NCBI GenBank assembly: GCA_037893245.1
Contig: JBAIAA010000074.1
Coordinates: forward strand, 3,410,001-3,474,000
Source of the DNA: Crossaster papposus
Lineage: Eukaryota > Echinodermata > Asteroidea > Velatida > Solasteridae
Direction of reading: 5' to 3'
Length of the DNA stretch: 64,000 bases
The notes beneath the pieces were generated by a model. It saw only the letters and a program-made list of their open reading frames with translations, ran no database searches and was not told where the DNA came from. Position 1 is the first letter of the stretch. Every line of letters starts with the position of its first letter. Of the stretch, positions 13,618 to 26,672 are shown piece after piece. A program made the position numbers and the translations under genes.

Positions 13618-13760
13618 TATCTTGGGTGCGTGCAGCGGTCCCGGTGGTGGGTACGAGTACAACACCAACGAACACGAGGAGCAAGCGAGGAAGAACATTA
13701 CACGCATCCTCGACCAATTGACTACCAATTACGACAAAAACCTACGGCCTGGTATCAAAG
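13618..13760 (+). CDS. GABA-A alpha-like subunit, N-terminal exon
   Basis: The exon encodes about 47 residues of the extracellular N-terminus, ending ARKNITRILDQLTTNYDK then NLRPGIK. The ILDxL..NYDxxLRPG signature is the conserved start of the ligand-binding domain in GABA-A subunits. It carries an N-glycosylation sequon (NIT) and a Gly-rich stretch (GPGGGY) that may follow the signal-peptide cleavage site. The acceptor is a pyrimidine tract ending CTCAG at 13617; a second AG at 13635 would shorten the exon by 18 bases and keep the frame. An in-frame stop just upstream (TGA at 13610-13612) shows that the exon does not extend left. It enters in phase 2 and leaves in phase 1 (AAAG then GTATTA). 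The preceding exon with the start codon is not identified. Confidence 0.85.
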
Positions 13761-16700
13761 GTATTACATGTTGATGCTAGCTTTGGTGTTGTACATGTGT
13801 GTGAATATTTCGTTTCGGTGTTCTACTGGTGTCGTGTTGGTGTTATTTTGGTGTAATGATAATGTTGTTATTGATAACGGTAATGTATACTGGATGTGAC
13901 TATTGTACATGTTGTAGTTATTGACATTAGTTTTTCTGTGACTATGATTTTATGTAGTTTGTGGTATTGAACCATCTGGCGTTGTTGTATATACTTAAAC
14001 ATTAATGCTAATTCTGTCACTCCAGGGTATGTTGTTGTTTTAAAGTGTGTATTTAGAAAAACAGTAATCGACCACTATAGAAATTGTGGTTAATACAAAA
14101 TATTCCCTCAATTTTTTAGAAGAGAACGATTATAATGACAATTTCGGAAAATTGTGGTGCAAAGATTGCTTTTTTACGTTTCCTGCATGTGGATACAATT
14201 GTCATTGTCAGTTTTCATTTCCATCAAGTCTGTATTTTTGGGTACTAAAAACCTTTCTGTAATATTGATTGGTTTGTAATACATGGCTCGGTACGTGAAT
14301 GTGCCTGCTCGCGTTAGATTTATGACATTATGTTTTATTTAATTCTCTATGCATACATAAGACACCTTTCGTAACCCATTAATAACATACTAATCGAAGT
14401 GTCGTACATTACTTATGGGATTCATGCACATATTTTATAGCCACATCTCGGCACTTCAAATCAGAATAATTAATTTCCATCCCTGACACATGCTTAAGTT
14501 GAGTCAACATGAACACTTAGTGGCGTTAATGCCAACACGCAACACTTATATCTGATCGTTAAAAGCCTAACACACATTTAAAGTCGATACAGGTAAATAG
14601 ATAGTATTTTTTTACGAAACGACTGTTTCAAAAACAAGTCGATGAGAAGCTCCAAAACGTGCGTTGCGATATAGGCTGGGTAATGTACATATATTCGCAA
14701 TGTGAGCTTTACATGGCGGGTATTTTTGGCGGAAACCGTGACATTTGATCTAGCGATGGATGATTTATTGGAAGGCACGAACGAATTATGTCGGCTCGCG
14801 CCCCGAAGTCTTGCGAAATCGTTTGGTACGGTCGTGTATACGGACAAACTGCCAAAGCGAGCAACAGTCGTTTATTTTGAAATAACCTGAAAGCTTGGCT
14901 CCTTTCTTCATGGCGGAATACCCAGTAATTTACCGGCGGCCATTTTCGTCTGCTTTCAAGAGGGCAAAATTATGTTTTATTGCCGTTTTCTAACAATGAA
15001 ATCGTTACCAACCTATTATATATATATTTGTATCTCTTTGATGTTAGAAACGTTTAAAATACGGAACAGAGAACTATTGTTTTGTCTTCGGTAAGGAAAA
15101 TGTCACATGCGGTAGGCGACCAATCCGTGTCGGCCATTTTGTCTTTGATTTCAAGATGGCGGCCTCCATTGAAGACAAAACCATGGTATTTGAAGTGTGA
15201 TTAGTCAATGTCTCAATTTATTACATAGTTATCTAGTGATGCCTAAAGGTTAATTTATGGACGGCCGCTATATTAATTTAAAACACGGTTGATATACTCA
15301 GCATGAATATTTGTAATCCTTCTTCATTGTTTCAGAAATTTTATCCAGCACGAATTAAACTAAGTGTAACTTAGTCTCACCGGTCTAAAACAAGAACAAT
15401 ATTAAAACTGCTGCAAACTGGTTACTGGCTGGAATGACCTGAAATAGGCCTATACAAATCAAATAAGTTAAGAGGGCCTAATATTTTGATCTTAACAAGA
15501 TCTTCTTCACAGACAAAATGATCTTCGTTGCAAACTAAACAAGTGGCGTGAGAGTTGGTAAAAACTGAACAATTCTCCACGATTTAAGATTGATTTACAG
15601 TAAATTTACACACTGAAGCGTGTAAAATGTGGCAATTAAATTCGATAACATTTGGAATGTCACAGGACTGTTATAACCATAAGATCGCCTTAATTTGAGT
15701 GCGTCATTCCCACGTGATTGTGTAGGGAAAACTGGTTTGTATCTAATGCAATTTCGCTATATAGACCCTTCAGTTGAAACATGTTGTGATAACCCTTTCC
15801 CCGAAAACAATCTCAATAGGGCCTAGATGCCTCTAAATCGCTATTTACGTTGAGTTTCCGACTAACGCTAGGGGGATCGCTAACGTATTGGTCTTGAATA
15901 TCGATTGGCCAATCCAGTGGCTCGGTTGAATCGGGAAGCCTGCGTTTTACACGGGGCATTGTCTCCCGGTGGAACAACCAGGATATACCGGCGCCCTCCG
16001 GGCGTTCCGTCAGAGAGACCGCGACCCGGGACCCAAAACAACGCTACTGCTCTGATTTTTAATTATAACTCTGGTTGCGGTGTTGAGATGAAATTAATTG
16101 AGACTCAAGAGAGATCTTATACAAAAGCCGGGGATAATTTTATACAAACAAGACCTAGAACTATGCTGATGCACATTTTGAGGCTGCTGTGTGTAGGCCT
16201 ATGTAAGTTGAGGGAATGTCGTGAAAAAGTAGAATAAGGGACCTAGTTGGTTGGGTGTACGGTGTTAGAAGCTGGCTCTTATCCCACTGTATTCAGGCCC
16301 TTGGGCGGTGGCTCTTTGCCTTATTTGGCGGTCCTCTGGCTCGTCTCGCTGTCCCGTGAGATGCTAGGATTGTCGTCATCGCGTCCACTTGAGTGATCGT
16401 CTGATCCTTCGCCCGGCTCTTGCACCGCGTTTCACGGCTGACCGTACATCGTCTGCGTGGCACGCTATGCGCACACCGTGCTCCCAAGTAGAAAACAACC
16501 AGAGGTATACTGATCCGTTCCGAAATCCAAGTTTGAGTTGATTTTGTTTGCCTCGGAGCTATGGATATTATAGCCATCTTCTGGTCTTGAAGCGGATGCC
16601 AACACGCCGTGATTTATGATAAGATGACGGGCCAAGGACTGCTGCGGCCTGGCTTGCACCGTTTCCCGTTCTCTTTTACCCCCAAATATAATCTCAGCTA

Positions 16701-19100
16701 TCTTTCTTTCTTTACTTTGGCTCTTTTATCTGGCTTTCGTATTCTTCCACAATTTAAATCGCAAAAGATACAATCTGGAATAAACACCTAATTTGCAACA
16801 GATGTTGGTAATGCACGTGCATAAGAACGAGGAATGTCTGTTTGGAGAGAATGAAAGCCAATCGTAGTTGCCTCTAAAATTTCACTCCGAATCACATGGA
16901 CCGTATATCTCTCGAGGGTGCTTGAAAACTCCGGCCTTTTTTGTTTTGAAGTGATTGAAATTTGAACGGTGTTGATCATTGGTCATAGACCGAAGTCAAG
17001 ATGTTCTGGCAAGATGAATATCTGAACTATTTATCCAAGCGACTCGAGACCTGATTCAAGGTGTCAGTATTATGGCATACGAATTTGTATCTGCTCCGGT
17101 GGGAGAGCTAAATATCTTGGCAACGTGAATATATTAGATGCTCAGTGCGTATCAGGGGAGAGGTTTAACAAAGTGAAAGGGTCAAAAGCCCCCTCAAGAA
17201 AACCTGCACTGGCCACTTTGGAAGAAAAAAAGGCAAATATCCTGGAATCCCGGAAGTCCAAGAACTAAGAATGTTCCAACCGAATCTTATTTTGAATTTA
17301 TTGCCTGTCGGCAGGCGGGGCACACGTTTTTCATCATCAATCAATTTTTCAGGCAGATTTTCAGGGATCTGCGTAACAAAAAAAAATCGTGTTATCTTCG
17401 GCTCGGCGAGGAACATTAATTTTACATGATGTCTTGCAGATGTTTGGAAGATCGATGGAGCAATACAACAAGACACAGACATATCTCAGAGTAGAGGATG
17501 TACCGGTACCTGGAGCGCTGAAGCCTCAAGGGTTATTGACCGCAGTATGTGCTTAAAACATGTAATACGACCAACTTACATTATTATACCCAGCAAGATA
17601 TGAGACCGAGCGACTCCACCCTTAGTCCCCCATACCTATACACCCCCTAGACTATTGTTACTTAACGCACCCCTCTTCACATCGTATTGCTTCACATTAT
17701 TACCTTGTTTTGCTGTTTTGGCATAATGATGCTTGAAATTCAAAAACTAAGTTGGCTGGACTATTTATTTACATCGTACCTTTAAGATATTGCATCTTAC
17801 CTATTCTGTAAGGACAGCTCATGAACGTACATCTATTCCCAAGATTTCTTTTAACAGAAAAAAACGCCGGAAATGTAAAGTGTGTTCAAAGTACTGGACA
17901 TTAGGTATTACTTGCACGTATACACGTGTATTCCCAAACCGCCTATAAGGTAACAACCAAGCCGTCCCCGTGCAAAGATTGTTGGCGTGATAGATTTGTT
18001 ATCACTCAACTGGGCATGCGCAATATCGGATCTCTGCTTGATCTCTAATCAGTACATGCCGCACACTTCCTTTCCGAGACCAGATGTAAAAGTAAACAAT
18101 TTAAGTACGTGAGCGAATTGTTCGAAGGAAGGTGCGGTGTGAAGTTCAAAAGGAGAGATTTTGAAATGTTACAATATCCAGAGCCCGAGACAAAAGCCAA
18201 TGCATAAGGGGTAACACTATCGCAGCCATCCACTTCCTAGACCGAGACCTGTTGATCAGTGCGGTACTTAAGATCGATTCGGGCTCCGAAATCCAAGCGA
18301 ATTCGAGGACCAATGAGGGCTTTTAAAAAGGTTGCCAGGGGAAAATAGGAATGTAGGATGGTACTGCACGTTTCGGGTAACTATTTGGCCTGTTTGCATT
18401 CGTTCCAGTTGGATTAGAGAGACTTAATGTATTCATAGGTCTGTTCCAGTTCGTGTGATGTGTCACGCTGAAAACGTAAACTCGTCTTATTGACAAGATA
18501 AATCTTGTTTTGCACAAAATAAATCTGTACTGACACGAATACACTCGTCAAATCGACAAGTTTTAATCTCGCCACTGTCTTGTTTACGTCTTGTCACTAT
18601 CTTGTTTACGTCTCGTAAATATCTTGTGTTCATCTTGTCAGTGTTTTGTTTTGCTCCCGTCGATATTTTTGTTAATATTGTGCAGTCTCTATCTGTCATG
18701 TACTGGTCGTTATTTTGTCATATGGTGCTCTGATATCTGTACTTTGAAATAGCTATTCTCTAACCATTCTACATGTATCCAATTGTGCGTGACTATATAG
18801 TCGTAGTCGGGTCCCTTTTGTCGCCACTTTACTTAGGCCGCTGATGCGTCTTGGAGCATTTCATTTAGAGTTCCAATTGTTTACTTTATAACTTTTCAGC
18901 CAAAAGAGGCCATAAATTAACCCACTCCAACCCACAAGTTATGCTTTCACAAAATGTACCATTAGCCAGTTACGGCGACAGTGTATACAACGTTGCCTAT
19001 GCCCACAATCTGCTTGTGTCATTCATTTTTACAATACAACAAAATATTATCAGTGTGACACACGGATCTCGTCGTTTTGTATTGACAAGATAGGATCTTT
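13761..19100. other. Receptor intron, left part
   Basis: No further exon seen. The interval 15905-16060 is GC-richer but without recognisable protein similarity. At 18490-18720 there is a loose repeat of CTTGTTTACGTCTTGTCA-type words. Confidence 0.35.
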
Positions 19101-19119
19101 GGTACACAATGTAATATAA

Positions 19120-19720
19120 TCGTTCACTTGACGATAAAAGCATAAATTTGTAATTGGCACACAGTCGGAGTATGTCATGACAAACATATTTGGCTATAGG
19201 GCCATCATAGATTTGCCCTTTGACAAATTAAAGGTAGAATAACAAGCAATGGCCGCCATTTTGAAAATGTCTTGTTATTACTATTAGATTTGTGTGTTTC
19301 AGGCCCGTACGCAGGATTTTGTATGGGAGGGTGTGAATTTGTACTGATGGGACCATTTCTACATCAAAATACCATTATTTACCCCCCAAAATGTGGACCT
19401 TTTGGTAATTTGGGCGGCGAATTTGTACTGATGGGACCAGACTAAATGGGACAACATTTTTTCGTGTTTCAGTACAGTTATTTCTACATCAAAATACCAT
19501 TATTTACCCCGGAAAATGTGGATCTTTTGGTAATTTTAAGGGGGTGCGTACGCACCCGTCGCGCACCCCCTGCGTACGGGCCTGTGTTTTCAAATGACCA
19601 ATTATAGGTGGCCCTATAGGCTATATTCAAATATAATGACTGTGTGTCAAATTCCATGCTTTTATCATTTGATTTAAATAATGTTTACACTAATCTATAT
19701 AGAACAACCAAAATATACAA
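19120..19720. repeat. Outer inverted-repeat element split by a nested TIR element
   Basis: Left words ATAAAAGCATAAATT, CACACAGTC and TATAGGGCCATC recur inverted on the right as GGTGGCCCTATAG, GACTGTGTG and ATGCTTTTATC. The arms are diverged with gaps. The element at 19300-19584 sits near the centre, suggesting insertion. Confidence 0.5.
19300..19584. repeat. TIR element with CAGGCCCGTACGCAGG ends
   Basis: Perfect 16-bp termini at 19300-19315 and 19569-19584. The interior is a duplicated block (AATTTGTACTGATGGGACCA, then CATCAAAATACCATTATTTA), with one copy carrying about 40 extra bases. The CAG...CTG ends would suit a hAT-like origin, but no clear 8-bp target duplication was found. Confidence 0.75.
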
Positions 19721-20419
19721 AACTTGTTTTGTAAATAAACTGTATTTGTGAATCTCTTACGTGTAGTGCCAAAGTATAAGTTAGATATTTAATGTTGTCG
19801 CTCAAATACAGATTTCATAACGGGTTTACCGGTCGCGCAAGTGCATTTATGCGCGATCGAGTGATAGCGCAGATCCACGGATTGCGCCCAGCATATCCCC
19901 TGCAAAACCATATGGTACTTGGACAATACAATTACTTGAAAGTGTCATATATTTTTTTGAGATTAATGTTAGCTGCTGAAGAGTCCTGGAAGTGTCCAGT
20001 ATGCATTGAAGACGTGATATTACACCATACGGTACCCATGACACGATCTTGAAGGCCCGGCGCGTATACACTGTCTCCATGTTCACGGTCAGCGAGCACT
20101 CGTGTTGTCATTTAAAGCGATCAAGTCGGGCGTTTGTTATTGGGAGAAGAGCGCAGAAAGGAAAATAACGGTACACACGGGATGTGAAATCTCCAACTAC
20201 TGACGTATAAAAACAGAAGACTCCGACCTTCCGGGAAATCGAATGCTACTATGATAGTTAACAGACAGCCCACCAGAAGCATAATATTTTGAATTAGTTT
20301 GAATGCAAAAACATATATTTCATTGTCGACCTTGGTAAATTGACTTCAAATATTATTTTAATAATCTTTAATGAATTTACAAATACGTTCTTTATAATAA
20401 GAACAAAAATTGTCATTCT

Positions 20420-20665
20420 TTAATAGCGCTTTCCATCGAATCAACGATCTCAAAGCGCTTTACAATAATTATTACCCAGGCCATGTATCACACGACAGTC
20501 GATATAATGCGCTCAATCGGCCTCGACCCTCGCAGGTACCCATTATTTTGTACTCCTGTGTGAAAATTATTGTAGTTAGGTATCTTGCTCAAGGGCACAA
20601 ATACCATGTTCCTGGTATGTTCAAACCCACACATCATCGTCCATGAGTGAAACACCATAACCACT
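20420..20665. repeat. Possible SINE-like repeat
   Basis: GCGCTTTCCATCGAATCAAC..CAAAGCGCTTTACAATAAT and TATCTTGCTCAAGGGCACAA resemble phrases of invertebrate short interspersed repeats. No second copy in this window, so the call is tentative. Confidence 0.35.
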
Positions 20666-20779
20666 ATTTCGTGCATGGTACCTAAATTTAATGACAACAG
20701 CATATAATAATACAACAAATGCCATTATTGGTGGTTATTGGCCACACGGTGGCGCCCGTATATTATTGTACATGCCAGT

Positions 20780-21143
20780 TGCAATAAATTGACTGCATTA
20801 AAACAAATATCTAGTACACTTACTTATTCACACAGCTTGGCACAGTTTAACTTTAAATTCTCCATACCAAAGACATTGTTGCTATATCAAGTGATTCGGG
20901 GCAAGCTCTTGCATAGTAGACGCTCAGCACATAAAATATATTAATTGTTTACAATGGTGGAGAATGGAACAAAGACACCAGACCATTCAAGAGCTGGGGG
21001 TTGCTAGCGTAAGGCTTTCCCCGAATCACGTGATATAGCAACAGTGTATTTGGTCTTGAGAATTTAAGTTAAACTGTGCCAAGCTACATGAATAAGTCAG
21101 TGTACCAGATATTATTTTAATTTAACACGCAAATAGTCAATTG
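20780..21143. repeat. Foldback element in the first known intron
   Basis: Left arm words CAATAAATTGACT, AGCTTGGCACAGTTTAACTT and GTTGCTATATCAAGTGATTC recur inverted at 21013-21143, with diverged bases. The arms are about 130 bp around a 100-base spacer. Confidence 0.7.
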
Positions 21144-22103
21144 CAGAACTTTGTTCTTGTTTCTGAGCTGCCGCACATCTTTACCTAAGGCCAGCTGAGC
21201 TATTACAGTAAGCTCTTTAATTGGTACATGGCCAGCATACCTCGCGCTGCGGTGAAACGCAGCAATTGCTGCTCTTTCGAAGCCCCTTCGTTATTTGTGT
21301 TCGAGTATTCCATTTTGTAAGGTGACGTTTCGCATTTCTCCTTTATAGCATAATTATTTCTACACCTGTCAGTGTGTATTACGTTTTCCGCTAGCCGTTC
21401 ATACTAATGCACATCTGATAGTGTAAGACTATCTGAAATATATGTGTAGGTATTCAAATTAATGCGACTTGAAGGCTATGAAAGCTCATTTAATAAGAAG
21501 CATTCAAATGGCTTATAATCGACTACGGTAACCGTCTTCTGTTTGTGTGGCAACAATTTGGCATTTGAAATAAAAAAAGCTTTGTATTTGTTTGTTTGTA
21601 TAACTGAGGCTCTTGTCTAGTTTGTACTCTTATCTGACCTATTTGTCTTTCCTTCTTATAGGAGGAGGTCGTTGTAATGGTTGTCACCGTGAGTGACCTG
21701 ATCACTCGGTGTCGATATTTCTCCCCTTTAGAGTAAACAGGGCAAGGCCGCATTCTCTCTTTCAGCCCGGTGACAAAATCCCAAGGTGGATGTTACAAGA
21801 AGAAAAGAACGGAAGCACTCCAGCTTCGGTCGACCTGCCGTCTCTTGCATTGTGAATGCACGGCTAAGATTTTGGTATCGGCCGGACTGTGGACTTAAGC
21901 CCAGGTTTCGGTGTCCGGTCACTGAGTAAAATACACTTCTCCGTCACTGCTTTGTATAGACGACCATAAAGTACACCTCAAAGCTGTTGGCCTTGCATTT
22001 TGCCAAATTGTCACAAAGTGCGATATACCGACTTCTTTTCACTGAATCTATCGAATACCTAATTGAACTTAACATTAGTGGCGGCAATCCATATAACGAC
22101 CTT
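21144..22103. other. Receptor intron, unassigned
   Basis: No exon or repeat structure recognised. Confidence 0.3.
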
Positions 22104-22327
22104 GGGCCAATTTCATAAAACATGTAAGCACAAACAATTTGCTAAGCATAACAATTCTAACTTGGTAAAAGCAGAGTTACAAACTGTAATTTCTGGTGAT
22201 GTATTTTATCTGTGACTGGTATTCAGCTGGATTTTGCTCAGCATTAAAAGCACATGAAGTTTTGGCTGGAAACCTATTTTTACCGAGTAAGGCTTTTCGT
22301 GATAAGCAAATTTGTGTGCTTGGCCCC
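22104..22327. repeat. Small TIR element, GGGGCCAATTTCAT family, copy 2
   Basis: It starts GGGCCAATTTCATAAAACAT and ends TGTGCTTGGCCCC, with GTTACAAACTG and TGCTAAGCA-like words inside. More diverged than copy 1; located in the receptor intron. Confidence 0.7.
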
Positions 22328-23635
22328 AGGTTTCTTGTTACTTGTTTGTGATGATTCAGCGACCAAGATTTGAGAAACTGTTGTCTTTACTTGCGCGAGC
22401 TCGAGTATGTGCACCGGAAAATATTCTACCGAATATGACTATCAGTGACGTCACATCAAAATTGTCTTGCCGTCTGCTGCCACCAAGAGTTTTGAACCCC
22501 TCCAACTTTAAAATAACCCGCTGGTATTATTATCTGGTTCCAGTGTTCAGATAACGACCCATTTTGCTATAATGCCTATCAGATGCACACGATTTGCATT
22601 CATCATTTCTTGCTATACTAAGCGATAATGTGCAAGTGAATCAGTGCGTTAGTATATGTCACAGAAACCAGACCATAATAGTCCTCTACTTGGAACCGAT
22701 AACCCCTCCTTGGAATCAATATACTTAAAACGGCAGTTATGTGATAAAGGGGTCAATTGCCGAGACTGAATTCGAGTGAAATAGGAGCCTAAAGAGGCCT
22801 CGGTACCCCGTGGGCTATACGGCCAAGGTGATGCCCCGTTCAGTCCATCGGGTAACGCTGCCGTATCTCCTGACCTGGGGCCAGTCAAGTTACCGGGCCA
22901 CTTCAACCCACTAGTGGCCATTTTGTCAGCAGGAGAGAGAAGAGATGCCTGCCAGAGATTATAAGCACAATTTTTTGTTAGATTGGCAGCGCCGTGGTTT
23001 TTTTTGCTTCAAGAGTCTGTCTTCGTATAACTATACACCCAGTGTGTCGTTTCTCAAACGCAGTGTAAACCTGCGTTCTAAATGCACGTTAGTTAAATTC
23101 CTTATTTTTAGTGGAAGTTCTGAATTCTAAAGTTATCGTTCGGTCTTAAACAATGTGTCAAACTTGCGTTCGAATTTGCAATAGCTTGGACAACAATGTG
23201 TGACTTTATGGTACACTTATTAAGGCATGCCATAAAACAAAATCAGCAAGAGTTAGATGTATGCATTTTATTAGCATTGTTTCTGTGAGAATTGTTAGGT
23301 TTGTTTATTTGGTTCACTCGGGTTGTTTTAGATCCAAGCTGTGTGGGATAAACTTCACCCTCAGGCCTAAGCATACCTTTCGCTTGTAAATGACTTAGTA
23401 GCAGAAGTGCGTTCCTCTTAATCTGTTATTCAGTTTCCATTTTCCTTCTCGTGCTAATTGAGAAGATGCTCCCTTTGTCGGTTTGTATAATTAGTTTAAA
23501 CATGCTCTGCTCGGGGAGATAAATCGTAATGGAAACCAACCGTGCTATCTACTGAAGATAGCTCGACCATTGATGAACTACCTCATAAATTGTGTCTTTT
23601 CTTATATATTTTTTTCTTTTTTGTCTGTACCACAG
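22328..23635. other. Receptor intron, unassigned
   Basis: No additional exon recognised. The end is a strong pyrimidine tract (TTTTTTTCTTTTTTGTCTG) before the 68-bp exon. Confidence 0.35.
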
Positions 23636-23703
23636 GTCCACCGGTCGTTATTCAGAGTGATATCTTTGCCTTAAGCGTCGGGCCAGTCGTAGAGATAGAC
23701 TTG
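23636..23703 (+). CDS. GABA-A alpha-like subunit, 68-bp exon
   Basis: The exon encodes GPPVVIQSDIFALSVGPVV then EIDL, the first beta strands of the extracellular domain. The pattern GPPVxVxxDIxxxSxGPVxxxD is typical of GABA-A and glycine receptor subunits. It is exactly 68 bp, the size of the equivalent vertebrate exon. The acceptor follows a long T-rich tract (CCACAG) and the donor is GTAAGC. It enters in phase 1, completing the Gly codon of the preceding exon, and leaves in phase 0. The intron before it is 9.9 kb. Confidence 0.9.
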
Positions 23704-26193
23704 GTAAGCTGGCCCCTTAATCCCCTCCCAAGATCGCTGTGCTAATTGAGTCCTGTCCGATTAGGTTTTACCACATGTTAACGATTTTCTTCTTTTCATT
23801 TTTCTTAATATTTTTTTTACAATCCAATTTTGGGGATATATCTTTGGTCGTGGACTTTTTGGTCGTTATCATTTCGCTCGACTGATCCAATTTTCGTGCG
23901 TTGCACCGCACGGTAATCGAATTCGACGTCATTAGCTGGTAAATCACGTGCGCTGGCCAGGCCCTTTCGAGCTGTGCAGGGCTAGGGCGAGACTCTGGGA
24001 GGTATGGAGCCGACTTATTTCCGGAGCGGGGGGGGGGGGGGGTGCATGGTTTGAAATTCAGTAAGTCTGAAATAAAGTTTGCTTGAATAGGCTGCAGCCC
24101 TCAAGGTAGAAATAAATCTCTTATCCTCCCCGTAGGCAATCTCATGTAAGGTGCTTGTTGGATCTGGTAAAGCCATCGTCTATTATTTTGTCTAACATGT
24201 ACGGGTATATATCGGAATCAATAAAAGTCATAGATATCATCAAAAATCCGATATTCTCTTCCCCAAGTAGTAAACCTTCCTCAAAACGCCGATCTCGAGA
24301 AATCGATAACGATTCCTGTTCCCCAGATTATTTTCAACCCCAAATTATTTTATTAAAAGGGATTTTCTTCATAGTCGGATTCCAAACCCATTAACGACAA
24401 GAAAGACAATTCACGGTGTGATCTTCTTCTGGCGGGTGATATTGGAAGCCAGACAAGTCCTCGTATTGGTTGGACTTTAAACGGTTATAATCGCGGCGGC
24501 GGCGAGTCCGCACTACTAATCAGCGCCATAAAAGCGCCACCGAGTGATTGCCATTACAAGCCCTGTGCTCCTTAGCAACCTGCCCGATAACGGTTACCCC
24601 GTGCGGTCGTCTGTCGCTCTTCCTTTATTCTCCAAAGCTCCCTTGACATTTATCAGCATTTGCGACCAATACCATCAAGGGTTGCAAGTCCAGTTTTTCT
24701 ATACATTTTTGGCTCGTTCAATCTTACCTTTAATTAAAGCTCCCGGCTAGAAGAAAGGAAGCCAAAACCAATCCACTATACGGCTGTAGCGGGTATATTT
24801 TGGGTTAAAAACATCGATTTGATTAATTTGGAACAATAATTTCAGTGCAGGGAAGATAAAAGCTGAAGTGACGTCAGGATTTCTTTATCCTGCAGCTTTT
24901 TTTCTTTTTTTTTGCAACCTGCAGATGAACATTTCTTTTTCAATCAAAATTCATTTTCATAATACCGAAATCGGACTCGGTAGATTCTTATCTTGATTCC
25001 GAACTGTTACTCTGACCATGGAGCAATAAACTTTATTGCTCAATGCTCTGACCCAAACACTTACTTGTTTTCCATACATAAATCACCTTCATTCCTCAAA
25101 ATAAAAAGTCAAATCTGAAATTCTACTTTTAAGGAGCAACGTTAAGCTTTCCTTCGATTAAAGACCTTGGCGCGTCTTTCATTCCAATCGTTCCTAGCAT
25201 GCAACGCCAAATTACTCAAGTCGGACAGGAGTGTAACTAAACTATCCACCAAATCCTCATTTCTCTGCATCTATCACTGTTTAAACGCTGCACGAATACT
25301 CGAGAAAACAACAACGTGGACCAATAAATCCCAACCTTTCTCCCAGCGAAAATTACCCCCTCACGGCAAACGGTAAAGTGCGCCCTCTGTGTTCCAATAA
25401 GGCGTCTGGCGCTTAAAGAGCTAACTAATTAGTGCCTAACAAAAATCGTAAATTTGGTTTCCGGGATATTGGTCGGCCGGACCAAGGCCAAATGGCTTAC
25501 ATACTGTTTGTTAACAGTGAACTCCGGCTTCTGCCTCGTATATATAACGCATACATCGTTATTTGATAGCCTTGGCAGGGTTTACCTTGCGGCTAACTGG
25601 CGCCACTTTGAACCAAAAGGTGAAAAAAATCCCTTTGGAAAATTCTAAAACAAACTTTTTGGAGGTTTATATATAGAGTTGTACGTTGGTTCTCTCCTGT
25701 GCCACGAGGGTTTTTCTCCGGGTCCTCTGGTTTTCCTCCCTCTGGAAAAATCAAACACTTTCGATTTCAGGCTGTGCTCCGTAGTCATGAGTCGATGTGG
25801 CGGCTGCCATAGGCGCCTTTACGTGCCAGCGGCTCGACCACGTTATAGCTGCGTCCTTCGCAATTCAGCACACCAGCTGCGAGTAAGGTTGATTAGCCTC
25901 TCCAATTATCTTGGAATAAGTCACATTTGGGTGACCATTTTGCGTAATTTTAACAACTTTAGGGAGACCATGGTCATTAGGGAGACATTTCGAGGTCTCC
26001 CTAACGTTCCAACTACAGGAAGGAGATACATTTTTAAACATTTAACAGTCCAGATCGATAGAGTAGGGTCCAAAATGCATAAATGTGAAATTTCGTGGGA
26101 AAAGCTCTAGGTAAAAACGGGTTAGGTTACAATAAAGAATGGACAATTTTGTGCACGTCTCTATGGGGAGGTCTCCCAAATGTACCATTTTCG

Positions 26194-26225
<32 letters not shown>

Positions 26226-26448
26226 ATAAATAGCCACCAAAATTAGAATTCCTTTTAGCTTAAAAAAAAATGGGAGTAAGGTTTGTTCTTTTAAAAACTC
26301 TGCATTAAACAATGTCCACTTTCCTATAATAATAATCATAATAACAAAACCGTTCTTAGGCGCATGACACACAGAGTCCCAATGCGCTGTACAGAGGGGA
26401 AAATTTAAATTGGCATTTAAATTGATCCAAGGTTTGTGAATCCTATAG
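23704..26448. other. Receptor intron between the 68-bp exon and loop D exon
   Basis: It contains a 15-base G run at 24028-24042, a phrase near 25700 (CACGAGGGTTTTTCTCCGGG) reminiscent of invertebrate SINEs, a short GGGAGAC/GTCTCCC inverted pair near 25970-26005 and a (TTA)n microsatellite at 26195-26224. An open frame at 25679-26110 shows no family match. Confidence 0.4.
26195..26224. repeat. (TTA)n microsatellite
   Basis: About ten TTA units in the intron upstream of the loop D exon. Confidence 0.9.
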
Positions 26449-26672
26449 GAATTCCGCATTGATGTGTTCTTTCGTCAGCGCTGGATGGATCCCCGGCTCA
26501 AATTCAACAGTTCCTCCGTGGAGATGCTGCCACTCAACACTATTATGCTGGAATCCATCTGGTACCCTGACACCTTCTTCTTCAACGGCCGGCGCAGCAA
26601 GCGCCACACCGTGACCACGCCCAACCGACTATTTCGCATCTCGCCCGAGGGCAAAGTCCTGTACACGCAACG
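26449..26672 (+). CDS. GABA-A alpha-like subunit, loop D / loop A exon
   Basis: The 224-bp exon encodes residues 71-145 of the joined protein. It starts EFRIDVFFRQRWMDPRLKF, which is loop D with the Phe and Arg that match alpha1 F64 and R66 on the complementary side of the GABA site. It continues with loop A (SIWYPDTFFFNGRRS) and the TTPNRLFRI strand, and ends GKVLYTQ. The position of alpha1 His101, which sets classical benzodiazepine sensitivity in vertebrates, is Phe here. A sequon (NSS) lies after loop D. The acceptor is CTATAG at 26448 and the donor is CG/GTGAGG; the exon leaves in phase 2. The coding sequence is GC-rich against AT-rich flanks, which supports a real exon. Confidence 0.93.

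Noticed and set aside
25679-26110. 143-codon open frame in the receptor intron
   Set aside because: Starts only at a non-ATG codon, shows no domain, and overlaps a SINE-like phrase and an inverted repeat.
26127-26459. Minus-strand frame with a poly-Ile stretch
   Set aside because: The Ile run is the (TTA)n microsatellite read in reverse.
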